Shown here in pieces: positions 45,044 to 54,521 of a DNA stretch of 64,000 nucleotides. A program made the translations under genes and the position numbers. This stretch comes from Leptospira brenneri (GTDB lineage Bacteria; Spirochaetota; Leptospiria; Leptospirales; Leptospiraceae). Within the stretch, counting starts at the first letter, position 1. Every line of letters begins with the position of its first letter. The notes below the pieces were generated by a model. The model ran no database searches. It was not told the DNA's origin and saw only the letters and a program-made list of their open reading frames with translations. The stretch lies in assembly GCF_002812125.1 (NCBI RefSeq), contig NZ_NPDQ01000008.1, positions 124,001 through 188,000 of the forward strand, written 5' to 3'.

Positions 45044-45916
45044 TTATTCGATCAAACTTCCAATCCCTTGGTTCGTCAATATTTCAATTAAGACGGAATG
45101 AGGAACTCTCCCGTCAATGATATGGGCTCTTTTGACTCCGGAGTCAATAGCACGCAAACAACATTCTACTTTTGGTATCATGCCACCGGAGATCTGTCCA
45201 GTTTTTATATATCCTTGGATATCTGCTTTTTTGAGACCAGTGACCAGTTGCCCATCGATGAGAATTCCGGGTGTGTCCGTAAGTAAAATGAGTTTATCCG
45301 CATGAAGGGCTTCTGCAATGGCACCTGCCATTGTATCAGCGTTGATATTAAGCGTTTGGCCATCTTTTGACATAGCCACAGGAGAAATGATGGGGATAAA
45401 ACCTTCACGTTGTAAGGTGAGTAAAATATTCGGGTCTACTTCTGTAATTTCACCGACTAGACCTAAGTCTACTTTTTGAACCTTACCATCTTCTCCTTCG
45501 ACTTCCATAAGATATTTTTCAGCGATGGCAAGCCCACCATCCTTTCCAGATAGACCAACCGGTTTTCCACCCTTTTCTTGGATGAGAGAAACGATTTGTT
45601 TGTTCACTTTTCCAGTAAGAACCATCTCGACCACTTCCATGGTAGCTTCGTCGGTGACCCTATGACCACGGATGAATTGGGTATTGAGGTCGAGTGATTT
45701 GATGAGGGCATTGATTTCAGGACCACCGCCATGAACCACAACGGGATTGATCCCTAAATATTTAAGTAGTACAATATCTTCAGCAAAAGATGCTTTTAAT
45801 TCTTCTTCCACCATGGCGGCTCCGCCATATTTAATGACAATGGTTTTGCCAGAATATTTGATCAAATAGGGAAGAGCTTCCAAGATATGATTGATTTTTT
45901 CAGAATGGTGGTTCAT
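45044..45916 (-). CDS. argB: Acetylglutamate kinase
   Basis: 290 residues from ATG 45916 ([35 protein letters not shown]), chosen because GAGGA lies about 6 bases upstream; a frame open to 45928 adds MRTF. Motifs are [43 protein letters not shown] and a C-terminal region ending IEILTNQG. The enzyme phosphorylates N-acetylglutamate in arginine synthesis. The window shows no other arg genes. Divergent from the nitrilase gene, with 14 bases between starts. Confidence 0.95.
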   Translation of the reverse strand: MNHHSEKINHILEALPYLIKYSGKTIVIKYGGAAMVEEELKASFAEDIVLLKYLGINPVVVHGGGPEINALIKSLDLNTQFIRGHRVTDEATMEVVEMVLTGKVNKQIVSLIQEKGGKPVGLSGKDGGLAIAEKYLMEVEGEDGKVQKVDLGLVGEITEVDPNILLTLQREGFIPIISPVAMSKDGQTLNINADTMAGAIAEALHADKLILLTDTPGILIDGQLVTGLKKADIQGYIKTGQISGGMIPKVECCLRAIDSGVKRAHIIDGRVPHSVLIEILTNQGIGSLIE

Positions 45917-45930
45917 AAAAGTCCTCATTT

Positions 45931-46746
45931 ATGATAATGAAATTTAAAGCCGCCGCAGTGCAAGTCACAAGTACAGCAAGAGTCTCAAATAACCTAACTA
46001 AGTGTAGGCAACTTGTAGAAGAAGCAGCCAGTGCCGGTGCCAAAGTCATTGGACTTCCCGAAAACTTTTCTTTTATGGGAACAGAATCGGAGAAAAAAAA
46101 TCTCCTCGGGCAAATCGAAGAAGAAACAAATGCTTTTTTACAAGAAACTGCTAGAGATTTAGGAATTTATCTTTTGGGTGGTGGGTTCCCGACCAAAGCA
46201 CCAACGGGAAAGGTTTACAATACTGCGGTCATCACAAATCCAGAAGGAGAGGAAATCTTTCGTTATCATAAAGCCCATCTCTTCAATGCTGTGGTGGGTG
46301 ATGGCTTTAATTATAGTGAATCCAATTCCACGGAAAGTGGGGGAAAGGTTCCTGATGTCATCCAAACCGAATATGGAAAAGTTTCTTCGGCAATTTGTTA
46401 TGACATTCGTTTCCCAGAGCTCTTTCGTTCCTTGTCAGAGAGGGGTGTCGAACTTTGTTTTTTGCCAGCGGCTTTTACCGTTCCTACAGGGGAAGCACAC
46501 TGGCATGTGCTCCTTCGTGCTCGCGCAATAGAAAATTTTATGTATGTTTTGGCACCAGGACAAACCGGAACTCATGATCCACATGGGAATCGCAAAACCT
46601 TTGGGCATTCTCTGATCATTTCCCCTTGGGGAGAAATTTTAGATGAGATAAACAACGAAGAAGGGTTCGCCATTGCTGAAATCGACTTACAAAAGTTAAG
46701 CGAAATCAGGAATCAATTGCCCAGTTTAAACCATCGTTTGTTTTAG
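45931..46746 (+). CDS. Nitrilase-family carbon-nitrogen hydrolase
   Basis: 271 residues, or 269 from the ATG at 45937 (MKFKAAAVQVTS). The catalytic Glu is in GLPENFSFMG (about 45), Lys in YHKAHLFNAV (about 117), and Cys in SAICYDIRFPELFRSL (about 157), the complete E-K-C set. It resembles the Nit1/Nit2-type omega-amidase or deaminated-glutathione amidase group (TarE/NIT in bacteria). Substrate is uncertain. Both a 14-base gap and overlapping regulatory space separate it from argB. Confidence 0.9.
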   Translation: MIMKFKAAAVQVTSTARVSNNLTKCRQLVEEAASAGAKVIGLPENFSFMGTESEKKNLLGQIEEETNAFLQETARDLGIYLLGGGFPTKAPTGKVYNTAVITNPEGEEIFRYHKAHLFNAVVGDGFNYSESNSTESGGKVPDVIQTEYGKVSSAICYDIRFPELFRSLSERGVELCFLPAAFTVPTGEAHWHVLLRARAIENFMYVLAPGQTGTHDPHGNRKTFGHSLIISPWGEILDEINNEEGFAIAEIDLQKLSEIRNQLPSLNHRLF

Positions 46747-46822
46747 AATGGGAATCTTTGTATTCATCCTTTGATGCTTGATTGAATCGTTTCCTTTTAC
46801 ACCCTGTGGATCTTGAATTTTT

Positions 46823-47716
46823 CTAAAAAAAGGACTTCTTTGTCGAAGAAGATTTTTTCATAAGAATAAAATCTTTCATTACTTTCTCTGCGGCTTGTTT
46901 TTTCTCCATGTGTACAAAATGTCCGCATTCAGAGAATAATACTGCTTTGACATGAGGGGTAGTTCTTTCTAGTTCCATGACATGTTGCCCTGGAATGATA
47001 GGATCTTCTTCTCCACGCATGATGAGAGTGGGAACTTGGTTCCCAAAGACAAGGGGACGGATATCAGTTCTATCCAACATCTCTAGAATCATAAGGATGT
47101 ATCTAGGATTTAAACATTCAAATTGAGGATTATAATCTTTTAGGAATTGTTTGATGTCGTCTCTTGCATGAAAGGCCGACGAATCATACACCCCATACGA
47201 AAATCCAATTTGTAAGGCCTTGGGAAGAGATTTCCCAATTTTAAATCCAAAGTCAAAAAAACTACCCAAGTTGGCTCGTAGTCCCACCACTCCGATTTTT
47301 AAAATCCCTGGAACAGGACCATGTACATAAGGAGCAATGGAGATCACTTGTTTGATCCTTTGTGGAAATAAAGAAGCAATCGCAAGTACAGCCATTCCAC
47401 CCGTAGAGTGACCCACAAGTGTGATGTCCTTTTCACCAGCAGAGGCCCAAATCCCTTGCGCTTGTGTTTCTAAAAAGTCTTGGAGAGTGAGTCCTTTTTT
47501 TTGGTCAAAAATTTCTGCTGGATAATGACCCACTAAGTCTAGTTCGATGACGTCTCCCAACTGGCGAAAAAAAGGAATGTTTAGGCCCCAATATCCAGCC
47601 GCAGAACACCAACCACCAATGAGAACAATTGTTTCTTTTGCTTTGGGGTTCAGAGATTTGTGTTTAACGTAAGTTAATCTATGATTTTTCCAAGTATAAA
47701 TTTGTCTTTCTGACAT
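46823..47716 (-). CDS. Alpha/beta hydrolase
   Basis: 297 residues with a classical fold: HG oxyanion region GWCSAAGYWGL (about 33-43), nucleophile elbow GHSTGGMAVLA (about 103), and catalytic Asp and His in RGEEDPIIPG and CGHFVHMEKK. The cap region (about 130-230) is helical. It could be an esterase, lipase or a metabolite-specific hydrolase. It ends 8 bases from alr, upstream on the same strand, so both genes are likely co-transcribed. Confidence 0.88.
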   Translation of the reverse strand: MSERQIYTWKNHRLTYVKHKSLNPKAKETIVLIGGWCSAAGYWGLNIPFFRQLGDVIELDLVGHYPAEIFDQKKGLTLQDFLETQAQGIWASAGEKDITLVGHSTGGMAVLAIASLFPQRIKQVISIAPYVHGPVPGILKIGVVGLRANLGSFFDFGFKIGKSLPKALQIGFSYGVYDSSAFHARDDIKQFLKDYNPQFECLNPRYILMILEMLDRTDIRPLVFGNQVPTLIMRGEEDPIIPGQHVMELERTTPHVKAVLFSECGHFVHMEKKQAAEKVMKDFILMKKSSSTKKSFF

Positions 47717-47724
47717 AAGATCCT

Positions 47725-48855
47725 CTAGTCTTCAATGATACGAGGGAAAGATCCCAAAATTCTGGTGACCACTTCATAGTTGATGGTTCCCGTCCAAGCA
47801 GCATGGTCATCTGCGGATATAATCTCATTTCCTGACTTACCTAAAATCACCACATCATCACCTAATTTTGCATCGGGGATATGAGTGATATCAAGCATTG
47901 TCATGTTCATACAAATCCTACCCAAAATTTTGGCTCGTTCTCCACGAACGAGCATATATCCATGATTGGAAAGTTTCCGATCGAGCCCTTCATAATATCC
48001 GACGGGGACAACTGCTAATTTCGTATCGTGTGTTGTTTTATAAGTAGAACCATAACCAATAAATGTACCTTGGTTTAGGTTCTGGATGTGTTGGATCTGA
48101 GTTTTCCAACTCAGGGCCGGTTTTAACATCCCTACATCTTTTTTCATCAGAGATAAAGAGAGTTTCGTTTCTAGACTTGGCCAAAGCCCGTAGAGAGAAA
48201 TCCCAACTCGAACAAGATCCATCCTGGCTTCCGAAAATAACATGGCAGAGGCAGAAGAAGCACAATGGCAAATAAGATCGATAAACCCGTGTTTAGCGAA
48301 TGTATCAATTACGTCTTGGAACCTTCCCAATTGTAACATAGAATAACTATGTTCGGTGAAATCTTCTGTACTGGCAAAGTGAGTGGCAATCCCGGAGAGA
48401 GGGAGTTTTTTCTCAAAAATTTCTTTGGCTAAAAGATCAGCGTCACTTGTGGGAATTCCAAGTCTAGACATCCCCGTATCCACTTTCAAATGGATTTTGG
48501 GAGTGGGGGAAAGTTTGGCGAGGATTTCCATTTCTTCAATCCGAGAAACCATCACCCAGAAGTTTTCGTCAGCGAGTGATTCCTTTCTTTCTTTTAGATC
48601 AGGAATGCTCCCCATAATGAGGATAGTGGCTTTTGGAAATACACGTCGTATGGACAATGCTTCTTCTAAAGAGTTGACCCCTAAATAGTCGGCACCGGCA
48701 TCGAGGGCGATAGAGGCTGTGGCTAGGAGCCCATGTCCATAGGCATTGGATTTGATGATGGCAGTGAACTTGGTTTTAGGCCCGATGAGTTTGCGAAATA
48801 ACGCTATATTATGGCTAAATGCCGACCGTGACAGGTAAATTCGTGAAGAGAGCAC
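47725..48855 (-). CDS. alr: Alanine racemase
   Basis: 376 residues. PLP Lys is in FTAIIKSNAYGHGLLA (K35 by my count), the catalytic Tyr in GYGSTYKTTHD region (second-site), with VDTGMSRLGI, MDLVRVGISLYGLWP and MNMTMLDITH typical of the family. It supplies D-Ala for peptidoglycan. The start is GTG (complement of 48853-48855), which gives the standard N-terminus (IYLSRSAFSHNIALFRKL). No strong ribosome site is visible. Downstream is the hydrolase gene, and a 55-base divergent gap separates it from the class V aminotransferase. Confidence 0.93.
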   Translation of the reverse strand: MLSSRIYLSRSAFSHNIALFRKLIGPKTKFTAIIKSNAYGHGLLATASIALDAGADYLGVNSLEEALSIRRVFPKATILIMGSIPDLKERKESLADENFWVMVSRIEEMEILAKLSPTPKIHLKVDTGMSRLGIPTSDADLLAKEIFEKKLPLSGIATHFASTEDFTEHSYSMLQLGRFQDVIDTFAKHGFIDLICHCASSASAMLFSEARMDLVRVGISLYGLWPSLETKLSLSLMKKDVGMLKPALSWKTQIQHIQNLNQGTFIGYGSTYKTTHDTKLAVVPVGYYEGLDRKLSNHGYMLVRGERAKILGRICMNMTMLDITHIPDAKLGDDVVILGKSGNEIISADDHAAWTGTINYEVVTRILGSFPRIIED

Positions 48856-48910
48856 GGTCCCATTTTTTTTTACTTTTCTCTTCTGTCGCTTCAGATATTT
48901 CTATTTTTGA

Positions 48911-50113
48911 ATGCTTTCAAATCACTCTGAACTTCCCTCTTTCCCTCCTTTTGAAAACTGGAAAGGTATTTCCAAGTATTTCCCCGTACAAAATGATTCC
49001 GTTTGGTTGAATTATTGTGGGACGACTCCCGTTTCGACTTACGCCACCCAGATGATGAATCTCTATTTTCAGGAATATGCAAGGTTTGGAATCTTTGCCC
49101 CGGGTTTTGCCGAGCCTGTTATCAAATCTGCCATTCGCGGGTACATTGCAGAAATTCTAAATTGTGATCCGTCCGAGATAGGGATTGTACATAACACAAG
49201 TGAGGGGATCAATCTCTATTCTCATAGCATCCAAATCCCTCAAGGGAAACGTATCCTTGTTTTGGAAAATGAATACCCAAGTAATGTCTACCCTTGGGAA
49301 CATTGGAAAGAAAAAGGTGTTGGTTTAGAATTCATCGCGGTAGGAAATACTCCCGATGAATTTTTAACAGGTCTTAAAACCGAGTTAGAAAAAGGGGACG
49401 TTGCCATTTTAAGTCTATCACCTGTGCATTGGTGTACGGGAGTGGCTTTTGATATGGAGGCCGTTTCCAAACTTTGTGAAACAAATCATACAAAACTTGT
49501 AATTGATGGAAGCCAAGCAGTGGGTCATATTCCATTAGATTTTGGAAAAATCAAAGTGGCTTTTTGTGCTTTTGCCGCTTGGAAGTGGTTACTCGGTCCT
49601 CTCGGGCTTGGGGTTGTGTATTTATCCAAAGAAGAATCCAAAGGATTTAAACTTATTTTCAAAGGCCAAGCCAGTGTGGTGAATGATTCCAGTTATTTTC
49701 CTTACCGGGATGAATGGAAACCTGCTGCGGATCAATTCGAACAAAGTACGATCAACTTCAATGATTGGATTTATTTTTATGCTTCCTTAAAGATGTTGTC
49801 TACTCTTGGGTTTTCTCGAGTCAGAGAAAGAATCTATGAAGTTGCTGGGATGTTTAAGAATGCCCTTCATGACCTTGGATTTACTTTAGAGTCAGACGCT
49901 TTTCCCAATGTGAAAACCGGGATCCTTGCGATCACTGGCCATAAAGATCCCTCTAAATTCCAACCAGAACTCATCCAAAGTTTTTTGAAACAAAGGAAAA
50001 TTACCACAGCGGTGCGACTGGGACGACTGCGGATGGCACCTCATATTGCCATTGAAGAGGAACATGTGGCCCGAGTGAAAGATGCCTTAAAAGAATACTT
50101 AAACCAAACTTAA
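48911..50113 (+). CDS. Class V aminotransferase-family protein
   Basis: 400 residues, PLP fold type I. The Lys-containing motif FAAWKWLLGPLGLGVVYL (about residue 222) matches the class V signature, with the Asp in KLVIDGSQAVGHIPLDFGKI (about 200) binding the pyridine N. N-terminal half includes NYCGTTPVSTYATQMM. Members include cysteine desulfurase, serine-pyruvate aminotransferase and isopenicillin-N epimerase-like enzymes; the DxxQAxGHIPLD style resembles the last. No catalytic Cys of IscS type is evident. It precedes the bile-acid symporter by 23 bases. Confidence 0.85.
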   Translation: MLSNHSELPSFPPFENWKGISKYFPVQNDSVWLNYCGTTPVSTYATQMMNLYFQEYARFGIFAPGFAEPVIKSAIRGYIAEILNCDPSEIGIVHNTSEGINLYSHSIQIPQGKRILVLENEYPSNVYPWEHWKEKGVGLEFIAVGNTPDEFLTGLKTELEKGDVAILSLSPVHWCTGVAFDMEAVSKLCETNHTKLVIDGSQAVGHIPLDFGKIKVAFCAFAAWKWLLGPLGLGVVYLSKEESKGFKLIFKGQASVVNDSSYFPYRDEWKPAADQFEQSTINFNDWIYFYASLKMLSTLGFSRVRERIYEVAGMFKNALHDLGFTLESDAFPNVKTGILAITGHKDPSKFQPELIQSFLKQRKITTAVRLGRLRMAPHIAIEEEHVARVKDALKEYLNQT

Positions 50114-50136
50114 GTAAATCTTGAGTTTAAGAAAAT

Positions 50137-51081
50137 ATGATCACGAAAATTTTGAAACTGATTGTTACTGGTTTCCCTGTTGTACTACTCATCACCTCAG
50201 GGGTTGGTTTTTTATTCCCCGAAAAAATCATTTGGTTTCGAGGGCCTTGGATCACTTATAGCCTAGGTACCATTATGCTTGGGATGGGACTGACACTCGA
50301 AGCAGAAGATTTCATTCGTATCCTAAAACAACCAAAACCCATTCTCATTGGGACAGTATTACAATATACGATTATGCCTATGCTTGGGTATTCTCTTGGA
50401 TATTTATTCCAACTCCCAGAAGCTTTTGCCGTGGGTCTTATTCTTGTTTCTTGTTGTCCTGGGGGAACAGCATCGAATGTAATAACTTTTTTATCCAAAG
50501 CAGATGTTCCTTTGAGTGTTACCTTGACTTCAGTCTCTACCATCCTTGGGATTATCATGACACCTTTTCTTGTGGCGGTTCTGATTGGAAGTCGTTTGGA
50601 GATCGACCGTTTAGGTCTTGTGATCACTACCTTTCAAGTGATTTTAGTTCCTGTTGGACTAGGATTATTTTTAAAATCGATTTTTCCTAAACTCACAAAA
50701 GACACACAAGATTTTTTTCCCGTACTTTCTGTACTCCTCATTGCGATGATTGTGGCTTCCATCATTGCGAGTGGAAAGGATACCATTTTACAATCGGACT
50801 TTCGTATCTTCTTTGCTGTGATCCTCTTGCATTTGGGTGGGTTTGGCCTTGGTGGGATTTTTAGCCTATATCTTACAAAAAATGTAAAAACCGCCAAAAC
50901 CATTTCGATTGAGGTCGGCATGCAGAATTCAGGGCTCGGGGCAGTGCTCGCAAGGACTCATTTTTTGGATCCAAACACAGCGATTCCTAGTGCTTTATCG
51001 AGTCTGACCCACTCGCTTCTTGGAAGCTTGTTTGCGAGCTATTTCAGGAGGGAACCGAAAAAACCCGCTATTGTCGATTGA
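50137..51081 (+). CDS. Bile acid:sodium symporter-family transporter
   Basis: 314 residues with about ten membrane segments. The pattern (SCCPGGTASNVITFLSKADVPLSVTLTSVSTILGIIMTPF, about 105-145, and SIEVGMQNSGLGAVLARTHF, about 265-285) contains the two crossed sodium-binding helices of the ASBT/BASS family. It may import organic acids, pantoate or other small acids coupled with sodium. It follows the class V enzyme and precedes rpmG on the same strand. The stop overlaps a TTGACT sequence that might belong to the rpmG promoter. Confidence 0.9.
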   Translation: MITKILKLIVTGFPVVLLITSGVGFLFPEKIIWFRGPWITYSLGTIMLGMGLTLEAEDFIRILKQPKPILIGTVLQYTIMPMLGYSLGYLFQLPEAFAVGLILVSCCPGGTASNVITFLSKADVPLSVTLTSVSTILGIIMTPFLVAVLIGSRLEIDRLGLVITTFQVILVPVGLGLFLKSIFPKLTKDTQDFFPVLSVLLIAMIVASIIASGKDTILQSDFRIFFAVILLHLGGFGLGGIFSLYLTKNVKTAKTISIEVGMQNSGLGAVLARTHFLDPNTAIPSALSSLTHSLLGSLFASYFRREPKKPAIVD

Positions 51082-51115
51082 CTATATACGGGGTCGGTAC
51101 GTCATGGCATAAATT

Positions 51116-51277
51116 ATGAGAGAAATCATAAAACTAACCTGTGTCCCATGTGCGATACCTGGGCGGTCAAATTACTTCCAGACTAAAAACAAGAAGACAA
51201 AGTCGGAAAAACTTGTGACTAAAAAATATTGCAAATTTTGCAAATCTCATACTGATCACAAGGAATCCAAAGTCTAA
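51116..51277 (+). CDS. rpmG: 50S ribosomal protein L33
   Basis: 53 residues from ATG 51116 to TAA 51275-51277. The sequence MREIIKLTCVPCAIPGRSNY... carries the four zinc cysteines of C+ type L33 as CVPC (residues 9-12) and CKFC (residues 39-42), with the basic linker between. L33 sits on the large subunit near the E site. The four-Cys form depends on zinc; organisms with paralogous Cys-free L33 use it in zinc shortage. It is short enough to be missed by simple length filters. It lies 8 bases upstream of the DksA-like gene and 34 bases after the symporter. Confidence 0.9.
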   Translation: MREIIKLTCVPCAIPGRSNYFQTKNKKTKSEKLVTKKYCKFCKSHTDHKESKV

Positions 51278-51285
51278 GGATTAAG

Positions 51286-51753
51286 ATGCCGAAACCAGCT
51301 GCAAAATCTTCATCAGCAGAGAAGGGAGTGGACAAAAAGTTCATCGAAGAGGTGCGTGAGCTCCTCCAAGAGAAAAAAGAGTCACTTCTCATCAAACTCA
51401 ACCAGTGGGAAGACACCAGTTCTCCTTCTGGCTTGAAAGAGATGGGTGATATTGCAGATATCGCATCCGAACTCAATTCAGAGGCCTTAACTTCTGTTTT
51501 GACTGAAAATGAAATTGAAACTCTACGTGAGATTGAACTCGCATTAGAGAAAATCGAAAACGGAACCTATGGGATCTGTGAAGGAACTAAGAAAAAAATT
51601 CCTATCGCAAGACTCAAGGCCATTCCGTGGACGAGATTTACTGTAGAATTTGCAGAGCAAATGGCGAAGAGCCGGAATCGTGCGGGCGGATACCGTATGG
51701 ATTCTCTTTCTGCTTATCCTACTACTGGAATGGACGTGGATTCTCTCGATTAA
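51286..51753 (+). CDS. DksA/TraR-family protein with degenerate zinc finger
   Basis: 155 residues. An N-terminal coiled coil (about 25-100, KKFIEEVRELLQEKKESLLIKLNQ, with DIADIASELNSEA) precedes the C-terminal domain with GTYGICEGTKKKIPIARLKAIPWTRFTVEFAEQMA (about 103-137). The canonical finger is CxxCG-IP-RLxAxPxAxxCxxCQ; here only the first Cys stays, the others being T, T and E or V. It may still bind the RNA polymerase secondary channel like DksA, without zinc. The coiled-coil tip keeps an Asp/Ala-type pattern (DIADIASE). It follows rpmG at 8 bases. Confidence 0.85.
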   Translation: MPKPAAKSSSAEKGVDKKFIEEVRELLQEKKESLLIKLNQWEDTSSPSGLKEMGDIADIASELNSEALTSVLTENEIETLREIELALEKIENGTYGICEGTKKKIPIARLKAIPWTRFTVEFAEQMAKSRNRAGGYRMDSLSAYPTTGMDVDSLD

Positions 51754-51859
51754 GAGAAAATCCCTCAGCCTTTTTTCTACCTGAAAGAACCCGAATTCTC
51801 CCGATCCCTTTAAATTTACAATTGATTCGCTAAGCCAGACTCTAAACTCTCTTTCTATC

Positions 51860-53938
51860 GTGAGTTTTCTAGGCCGCCTTCGTTCTTTACCTATTTTTGA
51901 TCTCCTTTTCTTTTATCTCTGCACTTTCTCTGTTTGGACCCTCCACAGGTATGTGGAACCGGTTCCCAGTTCTCATTTCTATCCTTCTTTTTTCTTACAA
52001 TTTGCCTTTGGTTTTGTTCCACAATTCTACCAGAGAAAATGGGGAAGGATCTTTACAGCAGTGGGAGTTTTCACCTTCTTACGTTTGCCATATCTATCGG
52101 GGTTACCGATGGTGGGATCTTACCAACTCGTAGGCCTTTTTCTAGGTTCCATTCTCGGAATTTGGATGAGAGAATTCATTCTTGTCCTTCTTGGAAGAAA
52201 CGAAACGGCTTTACCGAAACAATCAGAACAAATTCTAACGGATTGGATGATTCGCAATCCCACTGGGAAATCCAATTTACCGATTTGGTATTCTACTTAT
52301 TTTGGGTTTGTTTTTTTTCTCTTCCTTCTGACAGTGCTTTGTCTTTTCCAATACCAAGGTCTTGGTTTGGTATCGGGACTGGGAATCCAAGAGTATTTGT
52401 ATTTCCCGTCTCTGTCTTCGAGAGAGGCGATGGGACTATCTTCTAAGATTCTAGTTCCTATTTCTTTAGCGGTTTTGTATTTATTCTCGGAAGAAAGGTC
52501 CATGCCTACACCATCTAAGGATAGTTTGTCGGAGCAACTTCGTTTCGGAATCTTTTTAGGTCTTGGGATCAATTTACTCGTAATGAGCATCCAATCGATT
52601 GTGAGTTTGGAATTTTTTTCCGAAGGGACATTGGAAAGTGTGAAGGCCGGTCGTAGTACAGGACTTCTCCAAGACTCAGGATCTGCTTCTTGGATCATCC
52701 CCGTTCTTTCCCTTATGTGGATCTCTAAACTCATTCATAACTGGCGTAAATCCAAAGAGAGATTTAGTTTGGTATTAGCTATATTATCTTTTCTTTTCGT
52801 GACTTGGGTGGGACTCAAACAAGGAAAAGCTTTTTGGGTGGTTTGGTCTATAACAAATGCTATTGGAATCATTCATCTAACTACTGATTTGTGGATTGTC
52901 TCCATCACAAAGAGAAGGATTCTTAGAGTTGTTTTGTATTTACTCATCCCGATCCTAGGTTTTTTTACTTTGTATGGGCTTAGTTTTTTGCAAAAGGATT
53001 GGGATCTAGTAACCCTTGCTAAGAGAACAATGGATGCTTTTCCCGTTTGGAGAAAGGATCCATACTTGGCCTTGGAACGAATGGACCATACTCGGGCAGA
53101 ACTTCTGACTATCTGTATGGAAGGAATTAAAAATAACCTTTGGCTTGGGAATGGAATTGGATCTTTCCCACTGGCTCTCCTTGATCCTTTCCGCGTAGGA
53201 ACCAAAACTTCAATTGGTATGATCGATTTTCCACCTAACTTTTATTTGTGGATTGTACATGATTTGGGGATTTTGGGTTTGGTTATTTTTTCCTTTTATA
53301 TTGGACTATTTTTATGGGAAAGGGGACTCGGGAAACAGGCACTTCTTCTTGTTTTACCATTATTCTTTGGAGTTCAAATCCAAAATTCAGATGGAGCCTT
53401 TCTCTGTTTTTATCTCGTTTTACTAGGAGAAAAAGGGACAGGGTTTTCTGCTTCTTTTGATAAACTCAGAAAGACAGTTTGGTTTTCTCCTTTGATTCTC
53501 ATTTTATCTTTAGGCCTTCCTTTAAATTATGCCTTATTTTATTCACAGAGGTATTGGGATTTAGGAATTGGATCTGAATTTCGAAAAACCCAATTAAAAG
53601 AATACCAAACGGCAGCCACTCTCCCTCCAAGATCACCTAACTATGAATATGAATTTCATGGAAAAGTTTGGGAATGGAAACTTTCTGAATTCGGCGTGGC
53701 TAGGTCAGGGAGAATCTTTTTGGAAACTACAGACAGAAGTCCTGTTGTTGAAATTTTATTTTTAAATTCTGATAGAAAAATCATTCATCAAGAGTTGTTC
53801 TCAGAGACAAAACAAGGATACTCTTGGTCAGGGGAATGTCCTAAGGGTGCTTCTTTGATTCGTTTGAAGTCGAGGTATCGATTAGAATTCCGATTGCCCC
53901 GAGCGCAGTTTGACGGGAACAATCGTATTCAATTTTAA
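51860..53938 (+). CDS. O-antigen-ligase-like integral membrane protein
   Basis: 692 residues from GTG 51860. About 11-12 membrane segments run from residue 10 to about 560, and the C-terminal approx. 130 residues are soluble and beta-rich. The motif GNGIGSFPLALLDPF...PPNFYLWIVHDLGILGLVIFSFYIG (about 435-480) matches the Wzy_C/WaaL pattern in which a conserved H in HN (here HD) is thought catalytic. It would polymerise or ligate surface polysaccharide on the outer face of the inner membrane. The HD rather than HN is a variation. No sugar-transferase genes are near. Confidence 0.75.
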   Translation: MSFLGRLRSLPIFDLLFFYLCTFSVWTLHRYVEPVPSSHFYPSFFLQFAFGFVPQFYQRKWGRIFTAVGVFTFLRLPYLSGLPMVGSYQLVGLFLGSILGIWMREFILVLLGRNETALPKQSEQILTDWMIRNPTGKSNLPIWYSTYFGFVFFLFLLTVLCLFQYQGLGLVSGLGIQEYLYFPSLSSREAMGLSSKILVPISLAVLYLFSEERSMPTPSKDSLSEQLRFGIFLGLGINLLVMSIQSIVSLEFFSEGTLESVKAGRSTGLLQDSGSASWIIPVLSLMWISKLIHNWRKSKERFSLVLAILSFLFVTWVGLKQGKAFWVVWSITNAIGIIHLTTDLWIVSITKRRILRVVLYLLIPILGFFTLYGLSFLQKDWDLVTLAKRTMDAFPVWRKDPYLALERMDHTRAELLTICMEGIKNNLWLGNGIGSFPLALLDPFRVGTKTSIGMIDFPPNFYLWIVHDLGILGLVIFSFYIGLFLWERGLGKQALLLVLPLFFGVQIQNSDGAFLCFYLVLLGEKGTGFSASFDKLRKTVWFSPLILILSLGLPLNYALFYSQRYWDLGIGSEFRKTQLKEYQTAATLPPRSPNYEYEFHGKVWEWKLSEFGVARSGRIFLETTDRSPVVEILFLNSDRKIIHQELFSETKQGYSWSGECPKGASLIRLKSRYRLEFRLPRAQFDGNNRIQF

Positions 53939-53940
53939 AC

Positions 53941-54435
53941 TTAAACCAATCTTCGGATATATAAATCCTTGGTGATTTTGGCGACCGTTTTCCCATCTTC
54001 ACCAACAACTTCGGTTTCGTAAGTTCGAATGGTTTTTTTCTCTTTTTTTAAGAATTCTTTTATGTCTTCGAATTCACTGTTGGGAATATGAAAGGTTGCT
54101 GTCACAGTACCTTCTCCCGGTTTCACAAAATCAATTTTTGCTCCCTTGTCCCATACCATATAATCTTTTCCTAAATTCTTCATGAGTAAAAACATAAAGA
54201 ATGGATCACACATGGAGTAGAGGGAACCACCGAAATGGGTTCCCACATAATTTGTGTTTGATAGAATGAGTGGCATAGAAACTACCATTGTGTTTTGATC
54301 TACAAGATTGGGTTGTATATTAGCACCTTCGTAAGGTTTAAACATTCGAAATGCCTGTTCAAATCCATAAGTCTGTTCTAAAAAATGCCATAAAGGGTTT
54401 ACTTTGTATTCCAAAAGAATTTCTCTTTGTCTCAT
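53941..54435 (-). CDS. Hotdog-fold thioesterase-like protein (DUF4442 type)
   Basis: 164 residues. The core NYVGTHFGGSLYSMCDPFFMFLLMKNLG (about 63-90) matches DUF4442/PaaI-like thioesterases, where HFGG is the helix start. The rest (KIDFVKPGEGTVTATFHIPN, KTVAKITKDLYIRR) are the beta strands of the sheet. It would cleave or bind acyl-thioesters. It ends 3 bases from the convergent O-antigen ligase gene and is downstream of an AMP-ligase on the same strand (86 bases), which may share acyl substrates. Confidence 0.8.
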   Translation of the reverse strand: MRQREILLEYKVNPLWHFLEQTYGFEQAFRMFKPYEGANIQPNLVDQNTMVVSMPLILSNTNYVGTHFGGSLYSMCDPFFMFLLMKNLGKDYMVWDKGAKIDFVKPGEGTVTATFHIPNSEFEDIKEFLKKEKKTIRTYETEVVGEDGKTVAKITKDLYIRRLV

Positions 54436-54521
54436 AAGTCCAGATTGGAAATCATAGAATGATTGGTCTACTGTTTCTTGGGATCCTTTTGATAAAACGA
54501 ATCTCTTTGGCTTTTTGCGAT

